Shown one piece after another: positions 1 through 6,652 of a DNA stretch of 13,524 nucleotides. The translations under genes and the position numbers were made by a program. The DNA lies in assembly GCA_002437735.1 (NCBI GenBank), contig DJRC01000091.1, positions 16,288 through 29,811 of the forward strand. Direction: 5' to 3'. The DNA comes from Oscillospiraceae bacterium UBA6370 (GTDB lineage Bacteria > Bacillota > Clostridia > Oscillospirales > Oscillospiraceae). The stretch's first letter is position 1, and every line of letters begins with the position of its first letter. The notes beneath the pieces were generated by a model. It searched no databases and had not been told where the DNA came from. It saw only the letters and a list, made by a program, of their open reading frames with translations.

Positions 1-818
1 CCCACGATCACGAGGATCGATCCGGCGATATTGAAGAGGATATGGATCACGCCCGTGCGCTTGGCGTCGGCCTTCGAGCCGATGGAGCAGACGATGGCGG
101 TGGTCACGCAGTCGCCGATGTTCACGCCGATGATGATGGCGTAGACCGAGCCGAAGGTCAGCGCACCCGTCATGGAAAGCGCCTGCAAGATACCGATGGT
201 CGCCGACGAGCTCTGAATGAGGAAGGCCACGCCCGTACCGGCAAGGAAGCCGAGCACCGGCGCGTTGGCAAGGCCGGAGAACATCTGCGCAAAGGTCGGT
301 GAGGAGGAAAGCGGGCTGACCGCTGCGGTCATGTTCAGAAGGCCGGTGAAGAGGATGCCGAAGCCCATCGTGATACTGCCGACGGTGTCGCTGTGCGGCG
401 TCTTGATGGCCATGATGAAGAGGATGCCCGCGATGGCGGCGAGGGGCGCGAGCGTGGAGGGCTTGAAGATGTTGAGCCACGCGCCGCCGTCGGCGTTGAG
501 GTCGAGCAGACGGATGATCTGGCCCGTGATGGTCGTGCCGACGTTCGCGCCGAGGATAATACCGATGGACTGGTGCAGCGTCAGCACGCCCGCGCCGACA
601 AGGCCCGAGGTGAGCACGATGGTCGCCGTCGAGCTCTGAATGACCGCCGTGACCACAAGACCGAGCAGGAAGCCGACGAGCGGATTGTTCGTCACCTTCT
701 CCATCGCCGCCTTGAGCGCGCCGGACGAGCCTTTCTTCAGGCCGTCGCCCATGAGCTGCATACCGTAGAGAAACAGCGCCAGCCCGCCGAAGAGGGAAAT
801 AAAGTTAAAAATCGTCAT
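1..818 (-). CDS. Na+/Pi cotransporter (NptA family), N-terminal part
   Basis: This is a membrane symporter of the sodium-dependent phosphate cotransporter family, expected to bring inorganic phosphate into the cell with Na+. The first 272 codons are in the window; the gene runs off the left edge, so any C-terminal PhoU-like domain cannot be seen. The family's inverted repeat is visible: QSSTAT at residues 61-66 with LGANVGTT at 89-96, and again QSSSAT at 202-207 with GVNIGDCVTT at 231-240. Between them are several hydrophobic helices; the N-terminus (FISLFGGLALFLYGMQLMG) is the typical first helix. The start is the ATG at 818, with GGTGA a few bases upstream. It is divergent from glutamate racemase and shares a 233-bp intergenic region with it. 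Family assignment is firm; the transported ion in this organism is inferred. Confidence 0.93.
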   Translation of the reverse strand, partial: MTIFNFISLFGGLALFLYGMQLMGDGLKKGSSGALKAAMEKVTNNPLVGFLLGLVVTAVIQSSTATIVLTSGLVGAGVLTLHQSIGIILGANVGTTITGQIIRLLDLNADGGAWLNIFKPSTLAPLAAIAGILFIMAIKTPHSDTVGSITMGFGILFTGLLNMTAAVSPLSSSPTFAQMFSGLANAPVLGFLAGTGVAFLIQSSSATIGILQALSMTGALTFGSVYAIIIGVNIGDCVTTAIVCSIGSKADAKRTGVIHILFNIAGSILVIV

Positions 819-907
819 ACCGTCACCAATCTTCTGTGTGTTCCCGATCCGTATTTTGCAGTTCCTGCGGCAGAGGCGGCATACTGCGCCAAACTCCACC
901 AAATATT

Positions 908-935
908 ATGGTAGCAGAAATTTACAGAATTGCAA
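908..935 (-). promoter_or_regulatory. Candidate sigma-A promoter for the Na+/Pi transporter gene
   Basis: On the minus strand TTGCAA (935-930) and TACCAT (913-908) are separated by 16 bp, about 90 bp before the transporter start. The hexamers are fair matches, and the leader is long. No riboswitch-like fold was recognised in the leader. Confidence 0.45.
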
Positions 936-983
936 GGATTTTCGCAGAAAAGTCCCATATAATTTCCGTCCTTATCTTTCTTC

Positions 984-1011
984 TTGCAATTTTTCCTTCC
1001 TGTGGTACAAT
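984..1011 (+). promoter_or_regulatory. Candidate sigma-A promoter for glutamate racemase
   Basis: TTGCAA (984-989) and TACAAT (1006-1011) lie 16 bp apart, about 40 bp upstream of the racemase start. A GAGGAGG ribosome binding site (1038-1044) follows, 7 bp before the ATG. The -10 matches the TATAAT consensus in five of six positions. Confidence 0.6.
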
Positions 1012-1051
1012 AGCGGAAGAAAATGCCATTGCATTTTGAGGAGGTTTTACC

Positions 1052-1846
1052 ATGCTCAACAAGTCCAATCCCATCGGCGTGATGGACAGCGGCATCGGCG
1101 GGCTGACCGTCGTGCGCGAGCTGCAGCGCATTCTGCCCGGTGAGGACATCATCTACTTCGGCGACAGCGCCAACTGCCCTTACGGCAACAAGACCGCGGA
1201 CCAGATCTTTGAGCTGAGCTGCCACATGCTCCAGTTCCTCGGCTCCAACGGCGTGAAGTGTACCGCCGTGGCGTGCAACACCATCTCCACGATGGCGGAG
1301 CGCCTTCGTCCCTGCTTCGATTTCCGCATCATCAGCATCGTGGAGGAGGCCGCCAAGTACGTCATCCACGAGAAGCTCTCCAGCGTCGGCCTGATCGGCA
1401 CGGAATTCACCGTCGCCTCCGGCAAGTATGCCGAGCTCATCCATCAGGGTGCGCCGGACTGCCATGTGGTCGGCAAGGGCTCTCCCCTGCTCGCGGCGCT
1501 CGTGGACCGCGGCGACTTCAACCAACACGACATCAATTTAGAGATCACCACGCAGGTCGACAACATTCTCTCCCGCGAAAAGGTCAGCGACCTGATCCTC
1601 GGCTGCACGCACTACCCCATCGTGGAGGAGAACTTCCACGAGTGCTATCCCCAGCTCCACCTCATCAACCCTGCGCTGGAGCAGGCGAATGCCGTCAAGG
1701 CGTACCTTGCCGAGCAGAACGCCCTGAATCCGCAGAAGAAGGGCACTTTCACCATCTGTACCAGCGGCGACCCGCAGGTGTACGTCAACGTCGGCAAGCG
1801 CCTCGGCCTCTTTGAGGCGAGCGAGCTGAAGGTCGTTCACATCTGA
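1052..1846 (+). CDS. murI: Glutamate racemase
   Basis: This cytoplasmic, cofactor-independent enzyme interconverts L- and D-glutamate and supplies D-Glu for peptidoglycan. The protein is 264 residues, normal for the family. It shows the N-terminal MDSGIGGLTV motif (11-20), YFGDSANCPYG (35-45), the first catalytic cysteine in AVACNTIS (Cys75), and the second in LILGCTHYPI (Cys185, with His187). Both acid/base cysteines are therefore intact. The start is supported by GAGGAGG 7 bp upstream. The gene has its own promoter and terminator, so it appears monocistronic. Other members of the Asp/Glu racemase superfamily are possible, but the paired CNT and GCTHYP motifs and the DSG start are those of MurI/RacE. 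Confidence 0.95.
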   Translation: MLNKSNPIGVMDSGIGGLTVVRELQRILPGEDIIYFGDSANCPYGNKTADQIFELSCHMLQFLGSNGVKCTAVACNTISTMAERLRPCFDFRIISIVEEAAKYVIHEKLSSVGLIGTEFTVASGKYAELIHQGAPDCHVVGKGSPLLAALVDRGDFNQHDINLEITTQVDNILSREKVSDLILGCTHYPIVEENFHECYPQLHLINPALEQANAVKAYLAEQNALNPQKKGTFTICTSGDPQVYVNVGKRLGLFEASELKVVHI

Positions 1847-1859
1847 AAGCAGCATAAGA

Positions 1860-1900
1860 AAAGCGCAGCCGATGGCTGCGCTTTCTCTTTGCTCTTTTTT
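1860..1900 (+). terminator. Intrinsic terminator after murI (probably bidirectional)
   Basis: An 11-bp perfect stem AAAGCGCAGCC / GGCTGCGCTTT (1860-1870 with 1874-1884) has a 3-nt loop and is followed by a T-rich tail ending in TTTTTT (1895-1900). On the minus strand the same stem is followed by TTTTCTTAT, so it may also end the convergent XRE gene, whose stop codon starts within this T-run. Confidence 0.85.
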
Positions 1901-3195
1901 CACTTTTCGCGCCTGCGGAGATAGTATGCCGCCGCGGCGACGACCTCAACAGCATAGACGCCATAGAACACCATGTTGATGTGCTTCGCCTTCTGCCGTG
2001 CCAGCGACATCGCCTCCTGCGTGTAGACAGTCACCGGCAGATAGCCGTCCGCCTTTGACCCTGTCCGCCACAGAACGACCGAGCGGTTGCGCCAGATGAA
2101 GTTGCAGAGCACATTTCCGTTGTCGTCCTCAATGGTCGCGCCCTCGGTCTGCGAGCGGTAGATCGGCGTGTCATTCTCGTAGTAGAGCGGGCTTTCGGCA
2201 ACGGCGGTCTCCGTCGCAAACCCTCCGCCGCTGTCATAGGTCGGCTTGACGGGCTTTCGCATATAACGCTTGAACGAGTCAAAGTCCGTGAACTCCACGC
2301 CCTCGGCGAGCCGCCTCGTGTCGCCGAAGCCGACGAGCGCGCGAGCAGCAAAGGCGCTCACCGCCAGCGCCGCGCAGAGCGCGAGCGCTGTGGTGCGCAG
2401 GAGCCTGTCGTTTTTGCGCTGCGCCTCTGTTTTCTCCTCCGGCGGCGGGAGAAAGCCCTTATTTGCCAGCCGCCGCTCGACGAGCCGCGCGGCGAAAAAG
2501 GCGATCACCGCCGCGACAAGCAGAACCAGCGCCGCCTGCCGGAATGTGAGCGAGATCCCGACGCCTGTGCGGCTGACGGTGAAGCCGTTTATCGTGACCG
2601 GATGAAACGCCCACAGCAGCGGCAGCGTACAGGCAAAGAGCACCCATGCGGCGCCGTAGGTCCATTCCGCGCCGCGGACGACCGCATGGCGGAAGGCGTC
2701 AATGTCCTCCCCCTCCTCGTCGTGTACCGCAAGGAGCGCGGCATTGAGCTGCACGGTCTCGACAGCGGCCGCCGCGACAAAGAACACCGCGCCGAGGAAG
2801 AAGCCGAGCAGCGCCCGCTCCAGCGCGCTGTTGAAGGCCATGGCAACCAGAAAGCCCCCGAAGGAGCAGGCCAGCGAGATGCAGCAGCGGGAGCGGAAGC
2901 GGGAAAGGCTTGACGCGAGCAGGTGCCTGCGCTGCTGCTCCGCCTTGGGCGAGGTCTGCGGCCCGGCGCTCCCCTCCCCTGCCGCGGCGCGTTCGCCGCG
3001 CAGCAGCTCGTCGCAGGTCACACCGAACACCTCCGCGATGACCGGAATAAGCGAAAGATCCGGCGCGCCGTCGTCGCGCTCCCAGCGCGAAACGGATTTG
3101 TCCGACACGTTCAGCCGTTCCGCCAGCTCCTTCTGCGTCATGCCGCTCGCGCGGCGCAGGGCCGCGAGGAAGCTGCCCATCGTTTTCTTTTCCAT
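1900..3195 (-). CDS. XRE-family HTH regulator with about six membrane helices
   Basis: The 431-residue protein has an N-terminal XRE/Cro-type helix-turn-helix (about residues 8-67: MTQKELAERLNVSDKSVSRW, then the DLSLIPVIAEVFGVTCDELL tail), which should bind DNA. A low-complexity linker (70-90) follows. Hydrophobic segments lie near 104-123, 127-147, 180-198, 219-237 and 268-288. A polar stretch of about 115 residues (290-405) follows, then a last helix (408-426) and an RRREK tail. With the HTH inside, the 290-405 stretch would face outward and the tail would end inside, consistent with the positive-inside rule. AAGGAGGT 7 bp upstream of the ATG fixes the start. It lies 101 bp downstream of thiN on the same strand. 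Ligand and target genes are unknown; a sensor role is inferred from topology only. Confidence 0.85.
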   Translation of the reverse strand: MEKKTMGSFLAALRRASGMTQKELAERLNVSDKSVSRWERDDGAPDLSLIPVIAEVFGVTCDELLRGERAAAGEGSAGPQTSPKAEQQRRHLLASSLSRFRSRCCISLACSFGGFLVAMAFNSALERALLGFFLGAVFFVAAAAVETVQLNAALLAVHDEEGEDIDAFRHAVVRGAEWTYGAAWVLFACTLPLLWAFHPVTINGFTVSRTGVGISLTFRQAALVLLVAAVIAFFAARLVERRLANKGFLPPPEEKTEAQRKNDRLLRTTALALCAALAVSAFAARALVGFGDTRRLAEGVEFTDFDSFKRYMRKPVKPTYDSGGGFATETAVAESPLYYENDTPIYRSQTEGATIEDDNGNVLCNFIWRNRSVVLWRTGSKADGYLPVTVYTQEAMSLARQKAKHINMVFYGVYAVEVVAAAAYYLRRREK

Positions 3196-3229
3196 AAAAG
3201 CGACCTCCTTTTGGTCTTTGGATGGCCCG

Positions 3230-3259
3230 ATTCTACCGCCGCGTCAGAGAGAATGCCAC
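3230..3259 (-). promoter_or_regulatory. Possible promoter for the XRE regulator gene
   Basis: On the minus strand TAGAAT (3235-3230) lies 18 bp downstream of GTGGCA (3259-3254), which matches the -35 consensus in four of six positions. Co-transcription with thiN is the alternative. Confidence 0.35.
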
Positions 3260-3296
3260 CCAACGGAGCGGGACTGTCTCTCGCCGTGCGAGAATT

Positions 3297-3935
3297 TTAC
3301 TCTTCCCCTTCCAATTTCGGCAGCTCCCAGCCGACGAGCAGCGGTCCGCACCCCACAGTGATGCGCGCCGACGGCGCGACAATGTGATTACTCACACCGA
3401 GCGGGAAGCCGCAGTCGATCTCACCGTCCTCGAGCGGGTATTGCAGCCCCTCCAGCGTGATGTGCCCGGCGCGGTCGCCCATGCTGAACAGCGAGACGAT
3501 GCCCCAGTCCACCTCACGCTCGAGCGTGAGCGTTTCGTTTTCAATCGCCGTGTAAACAAAGTCGCGGTCGTAGAGATACCCCCGCGCACCGTGACGCAGG
3601 AGAAAGGCAAGCGACTGGAGATTGGCGAGCGTGTGATCGAGCCGCGCGCCGCCCGTCGCGCCGTAGAGATAGAAGATATCGCAGCCGCGCCTCAGACCCT
3701 CGCGGAGCGCGAGCATGGTGTCGGTGTCGTCCTTCTCGACCGGCACGCGGATGCAGTCCGCCGGCGCTTGGCGAACGTCCATGGAGTCGAAATCGCCGAG
3801 CACGATGTCCGGCCTGACACCAAGACGCTCGCACAGATGCAGCCCCGCGTCCGCGGCGATCTGAAGATCGCCCTCGCGCGGCCGCTCCCGCAGACCGTAG
3901 AAGGTGCCTGCGGCGTAGATAAAGCATCGTTTCAT
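3297..3935 (-). CDS. thiN: Thiamine pyrophosphokinase
   Basis: This cytoplasmic enzyme transfers pyrophosphate from ATP to thiamine to give thiamine diphosphate (TPP). The 212-residue protein shows the family's landmarks: an N-terminal nucleotide-binding strand (CFIYAAG), GDFDSM, EKDDTDTMLAL, and GATGGARLDHTLANL, with the metal- and ATP-binding acidic residues. A C-terminal beta-rich thiamine-binding part follows (SLFSMG, GVSNHIV). An upstream in-frame ATG at 4316 would add 127 residues, but they read through the divergent promoter and the TPP riboswitch on the other strand. The ATG at 3935 has GGGGAGGGA just upstream and is chosen. Divergent thiT supplies the substrate, which supports the assignment. 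It has its own promoter and no riboswitch of its own. Confidence 0.94.
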   Translation of the reverse strand: MKRCFIYAAGTFYGLRERPREGDLQIAADAGLHLCERLGVRPDIVLGDFDSMDVRQAPADCIRVPVEKDDTDTMLALREGLRRGCDIFYLYGATGGARLDHTLANLQSLAFLLRHGARGYLYDRDFVYTAIENETLTLEREVDWGIVSLFSMGDRAGHITLEGLQYPLEDGEIDCGFPLGVSNHIVAPSARITVGCGPLLVGWELPKLEGEE

Positions 3936-3968
3936 GGTTTTCCCTCCCCGGGATGGTTTGTGGCTCTT

Positions 3969-3997
3969 ATTGTACCGTAAGCCGCGCGCGATGGCAA
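3969..3997 (-). promoter_or_regulatory. Sigma-A promoter for thiN
   Basis: On the minus strand TTGCCA (3997-3992), a 17-bp spacer, and TACAAT (3974-3969) lie about 34 bp before the thiN start. Both hexamers match consensus in five of six positions. Confidence 0.7.
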
Positions 3998-4023
3998 GCC
4001 GCAAAAATTGTGCACATTGCCCC

Positions 4024-4051
4024 TTGACAAGCCCGTTCAAAAACCTATAAT
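4024..4051 (+). promoter_or_regulatory. Sigma-A promoter driving the TPP riboswitch and thiT
   Basis: Perfect TTGACA (4024-4029) and perfect TATAAT (4046-4051) are spaced by 16 bp. Transcription should begin near 4058-4060, just before the aptamer. Its -35 is 26 bp from the divergent thiN -35. Confidence 0.85.
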
Positions 4052-4062
4052 AAAGCTCGACA

Positions 4063-4155
4063 ATTCCAAGGGGCGCTGGCGCAAGCCGGCTGAGATCGGG
4101 GCGTAATGCCGTCCCAGTCCCTCGAACCTGATCCGGGTAATGCCGGCGTAGGAAT
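4063..4155 (+). ncRNA. TPP riboswitch aptamer (THI element)
   Basis: This is a thiamine-pyrophosphate-sensing leader RNA. The conserved parts are present in order: P1 formed by ATTCC (4063-4067) with GGAAT (4151-4155), the pyrimidine-binding CTGAGA (4090-4095), GAACCTGATC (4124-4133), and the diphosphate-binding GGGTAATGCCGGCGTAGGA block ending at 4153. A strong promoter lies directly upstream and an intrinsic terminator directly downstream, followed by a thiamine transporter gene. The expected control is premature transcription termination when TPP is plentiful. Confidence 0.96.
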
Positions 4156-4175
4156 GCGAAGGATATTGATGAGGT

Positions 4176-4211
4176 ATGCCGCATTGCGATCGCCGCAATG
4201 CGGCATTTTTT
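4176..4211 (+). terminator. Riboswitch-controlled intrinsic terminator
   Basis: A 13-bp stem, ATGCCGCATTGCG (4176-4188) with CGCAATGCGGCAT (4194-4206), has a 5-nt loop and runs into six T (4206-4211). It sits between the TPP aptamer and thiT. The left arm CGCATT (4180-4185) is complementary to AATGCG (4153-4158), which overlaps the aptamer P1 strand. That gives a plausible antiterminator when TPP is absent. Confidence 0.88.
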
Positions 4212-4257
4212 CATCGGACCATTGGGGTTGATCTTTTCAGAAAGCAGGAGAAAAACC

Positions 4258-4842
4258 ATGACCCAAACCAAGACCCGCGCCCTCACCGAGGGCGCACTGA
4301 TGGTGGCAGCCGCCACCGCGCTGAGCTATGCCAAGCTCCTCGATCTTCCGCAGGGCGGCAGCGTGTGCATCGGTATGCTGCCGATCTTCCTCTACTGCGC
4401 CCGCTGGGGCTGCAAGGAGAGCTTCCTCGTCTCCTTCGCCTACGGCCTTCTGCAGCTCATTTTCGACGGCGCTTACGCCTGGGGCCCGACCTCGATGCTG
4501 CTCGACTATGTGCTCGCCTACGGCGTGCTGGGCGTAGCCTGCCTGTTCCGTAAGCAGAAGGGCGGCGTCTTCGTCGGCACGGTCGTCGGCTGTGTGTGCC
4601 GTTTCATCGTCCACTTTATCAGCGGCGTGACCATCTACCGCATCTATGAGCCGACCGTGCTGTTCAACACGACCTTTGCCAACCCTTACCTCTATTCCGC
4701 CGTCTACAATGGCAGCTATGTGTTCATCGACATGGTGCTCTGCCTCGCCATCACCGCGCTGCTCTATCGCCCGCTATCCCGCTACTTCGCGCCGCAGGAA
4801 GCGGTCGCCGCGGCAAGGAAGAATCATGGGCCTGAGCTCTAA
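4258..4842 (+). CDS. thiT: ECF thiamine transporter substrate-binding subunit ThiT
   Basis: This is the membrane S-component of an energy-coupling-factor transporter that captures thiamine; it needs the shared EcfA/A'/T module, which is not in this window. The 194-residue protein has about six hydrophobic helices and ThiT hallmarks: ALSYAKLLDLPQGGSV (21-36), SFAYGLLQLIFDGAYAWGP (59-77), RFIVHFISG (His119) and YNGSYV (Asn151). The last two correspond to family positions near the thiamine pocket. An in-frame ATG at 4198 lies inside the terminator hairpin and is rejected; the ATG at 4258 is preceded by AGGAG with a 7-bp gap. The TPP riboswitch upstream and divergent thiN agree with a thiamine role. 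A strong terminator follows, so the gene is monocistronic. Confidence 0.95.
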   Translation: MTQTKTRALTEGALMVAAATALSYAKLLDLPQGGSVCIGMLPIFLYCARWGCKESFLVSFAYGLLQLIFDGAYAWGPTSMLLDYVLAYGVLGVACLFRKQKGGVFVGTVVGCVCRFIVHFISGVTIYRIYEPTVLFNTTFANPYLYSAVYNGSYVFIDMVLCLAITALLYRPLSRYFAPQEAVAAARKNHGPEL

Positions 4843-4926
4843 GGAAACACCGCACAATTACGCCTGCGCAGCGCTGCCCAAAAAAGCAAAAGGGCGAGAT
4901 CCCTCTCCCCCGCCGGCAGCTGTCAA

Positions 4927-4964
4927 GAGAGCCGTTCCATTCGGAACGGCTCTCCTGCTTTTTT
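4927..4964 (+). terminator. Intrinsic terminator after thiT
   Basis: A 12-bp perfect stem GAGAGCCGTTCC (4927-4938) with GGAACGGCTCTC (4943-4954), 4-nt loop ATTC, is followed by CTGC and six T (4959-4964). The 84 bp between thiT and the hairpin hold nothing recognisable. The convergent aldolase gene ends in the T-run; on its strand the T-tract is weak, so termination there is less certain. Confidence 0.85.
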
Positions 4965-5565
4965 ATAGGCTTTTCAGCTCCACCGGTGTGCCGACGGAGC
5001 TGGCGATGGTGTAGATCTTCGCCACATCCTCGATGTACTCGGCGTTGAGATACGCCTGCGCGAGGTCGCCGCCCACGGCGAGCACGCCGTGGTTCGCAAG
5101 CGTGCAGCCCCTGCGTCCCTCAAGTGCCGGAACTGCGTTCAGTCCGACCTCCTTCGTGCCGGGCGTCGCGTAGTCCGCGCAGCGGATATCGCCGCCGAGG
5201 AACACCAGCGCCTCGATCAGCACGGCGGGAATGATCCGGTGGTTCACGGCAAAGGCCGTAGCGTAGGGCGAATGGGTGTGGAACACGGCGTTCACATCGG
5301 GGCAGCCCTCATACACCGCCGCGTGCATCCGCCACTCGCTCGAGGGCTTCAAATGTCCCTCCACCACCGTGCCGTCGAGCCGCAGGGCCACGATGTCCTC
5401 CGCGCGCATCACGTCGTAGCGCACCGAAGTCGGCGTAATGAGCAGAAGGTCTTCCTCGCGCAGATAGCAGCTCATATTCCCGCTCGTGCCGGAAAACAGT
5501 CCCTCGTGGAAGGCCCGCAGGGAACGGTCCACGATCTCCTGCCGCAGCTCCGTAATCGTTTTCAT
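4963..5565 (-). CDS. Class II aldolase (FucA/AraD-like), probable deoxy/methylthio-ribulose-1-phosphate aldolase
   Basis: This is a zinc-dependent class II aldolase/epimerase-family enzyme of 200 residues. Phosphate-binding SGTSGNMS is at 25-32, the catalytic glutamate is in KPSSEWRMH (Glu77), and zinc ligands are His97 and His99 in HTHSPYA and His159 in ANHG. L-fuculose-1-phosphate aldolase is the best-known relative. Here the gene is last in an operon with an MtnA-like isomerase and an MTA/SAH-type deaminase, so the likelier substrate is 5-methylthioribulose-1-phosphate or 5-deoxyribulose-1-phosphate, giving DHAP plus an aldehyde. The start is the ATG at 5565, preceded by GAGGAGGGAG that overlaps the end of the isomerase gene; an in-frame GTG at 5580 overlaps that gene's stop and has no site of its own. 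The family is certain; the substrate is inferred. Confidence 0.9.
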   Translation of the reverse strand: MKTITELRQEIVDRSLRAFHEGLFSGTSGNMSCYLREEDLLLITPTSVRYDVMRAEDIVALRLDGTVVEGHLKPSSEWRMHAAVYEGCPDVNAVFHTHSPYATAFAVNHRIIPAVLIEALVFLGGDIRCADYATPGTKEVGLNAVPALEGRRGCTLANHGVLAVGGDLAQAYLNAEYIEDVAKIYTIASSVGTPVELKSL

Positions 5566-5576
5566 CGTCTCCCTCC

Positions 5577-6641
5577 TCACACCACAAGGTTGTGCTCGTC
5601 GATGTGCCCGTCGGTGAAGTAGCGGTGCAGATCGTAGGGCGAATAGATGCCGAGGTCGGTCACCACGCCGGAGACCAGATGCGGCGGCGTGATATCGAAG
5701 GCGGGATAGTAGCCCTTCACGCCCTCCGCCGCCGTGCGCACGCCCATCGCCTGCAGGGTGAAGTTCGGGTCGCGCATCTCGATGTGTACCGTGTCCACGG
5801 TCGGATGCCCCTGATCGGGCGCACCGGTGACGAAGTACGGGATGCCCATGTACTTGGCCACGATGGCGTTCTGAAACGTGCCAACCTTGTTGACCACATG
5901 GCCGTCGCAGCAGATGGCGTCGGCGGCGGTGGTAAACACATCCACACCCTCGCGCTGCATGACGAAGGCCGGCATATTGTCGGAGATGACGGTGACATCA
6001 AAGCCCATGTCGCGGCAGACCGTCGCGGTTAGGCGCGCGCCCTGAAAATAGGGGCGCGTCTCAGGGCAGAAGAGGCGGATATGCTTCCCTCTCTCGCTAC
6101 ATTCGCGCAGCATCATGCCGACGATCGTCTCGGCAAAGCAGTGCGTCATCACCGTACCGTTCTCGGGGAACAGATCGACAAGGTACCTGCCGATCCTCGC
6201 CACACGCTCGTAGCGGGTGTTGTTCAGCTCGACCGTTTTGTTCACGATGGCCTGCGCCGCGTCCTCGCCCGCAGCGAGGGCGCGCTCAGCCTCGGCAAGG
6301 CAGAGGTCGCACAAAAGCGCCATGCGCTTGACCGTCGTCGGCCGCGCGTGGGAAATGGTGTGTGCCGCCTTCCGCAGATATTCCATCTGCTCCGCAGCGG
6401 TCTTATCGCGGCACTCATGCGCCGCGAGCGCCATGCCCATCGGCACGGCGGTGTACGGTCCCGCGCTCTGCGTCACCATGTCGGTGATGGCCTGTGCGAC
6501 CTCCTGATGGGTATGGCAGGTGACAAATTCGACCCTCGCAGGATAGATACGCCGGTCAAGTATTTTTACTTTACCGTCCTCGTACCACGCGATGTTTTCA
6601 TATTGCAGCATAAAGGCTAAATCGTGATCCGCTCTCTGCAT
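5577..6641 (-). CDS. mtnA: MtnA-like aldose-1-phosphate isomerase (eIF2B-alpha-related)
   Basis: The 354-residue protein resembles methylthioribose-1-phosphate isomerase, which turns the cyclic aldose-1-phosphate into the ketose-1-phosphate. The Rossmann-like C-terminal half has ETRPYFQGARLTA (194-206). The two catalytic residues are kept: Cys168 in MTHCFAET, and Asp241 in AADAICCDGHVVNK, which lines up with Asp240 of the Bacillus enzyme counting back from the shared NK. ARPTTVKRM (99-107) matches the usual RPTAVNL. The family's RGAPAIG is replaced by SAGPYTAVPMG (59-69), and NGD by DGH, so it is a divergent subfamily and could prefer 5-deoxyribose-1-phosphate. It begins 11 bp after the deaminase stop, with GGAGGAG in the gap, and its stop abuts the aldolase ribosome binding site. 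Confidence 0.85.
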   Translation of the reverse strand: MQRADHDLAFMLQYENIAWYEDGKVKILDRRIYPARVEFVTCHTHQEVAQAITDMVTQSAGPYTAVPMGMALAAHECRDKTAAEQMEYLRKAAHTISHARPTTVKRMALLCDLCLAEAERALAAGEDAAQAIVNKTVELNNTRYERVARIGRYLVDLFPENGTVMTHCFAETIVGMMLRECSERGKHIRLFCPETRPYFQGARLTATVCRDMGFDVTVISDNMPAFVMQREGVDVFTTAADAICCDGHVVNKVGTFQNAIVAKYMGIPYFVTGAPDQGHPTVDTVHIEMRDPNFTLQAMGVRTAAEGVKGYYPAFDITPPHLVSGVVTDLGIYSPYDLHRYFTDGHIDEHNLVV

Positions 6642-6652
6642 CGTTCTCCTCC

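Larger units (their letters stand above)
819..1051. other. Divergent intergenic region between the Na+/Pi transporter and murI
   Basis: This AT-richer stretch of 233 bp holds the two candidate divergent promoters and the murI ribosome binding site. The reading frames that cross it show no family features. No RNA element or repeat was recognised. Confidence 0.7.

Noticed and set aside
815..1528. A 237-codon open frame on the minus strand.
   Set aside because: It crosses the divergent promoter region and is antisense to glutamate racemase, with low-complexity composition.
4198..4257. Upstream in-frame ATG for thiT at 4198.
   Set aside because: It lies in the right arm of the riboswitch terminator hairpin; the ATG at 4258 has a good ribosome binding site and fits ThiT length.
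3936..4316. N-terminal extension of thiN to the ATG at 4316.
   Set aside because: The extra 127 residues read through the TPP riboswitch and both promoters on this region; the internal ATG at 3935 has a strong ribosome binding site and starts the known family sequence.
4843..4926. Possible small gene or RNA between thiT and its terminator.
   Set aside because: There is no ribosome binding site with a sensible frame and no stable conserved fold apart from the terminator itself.
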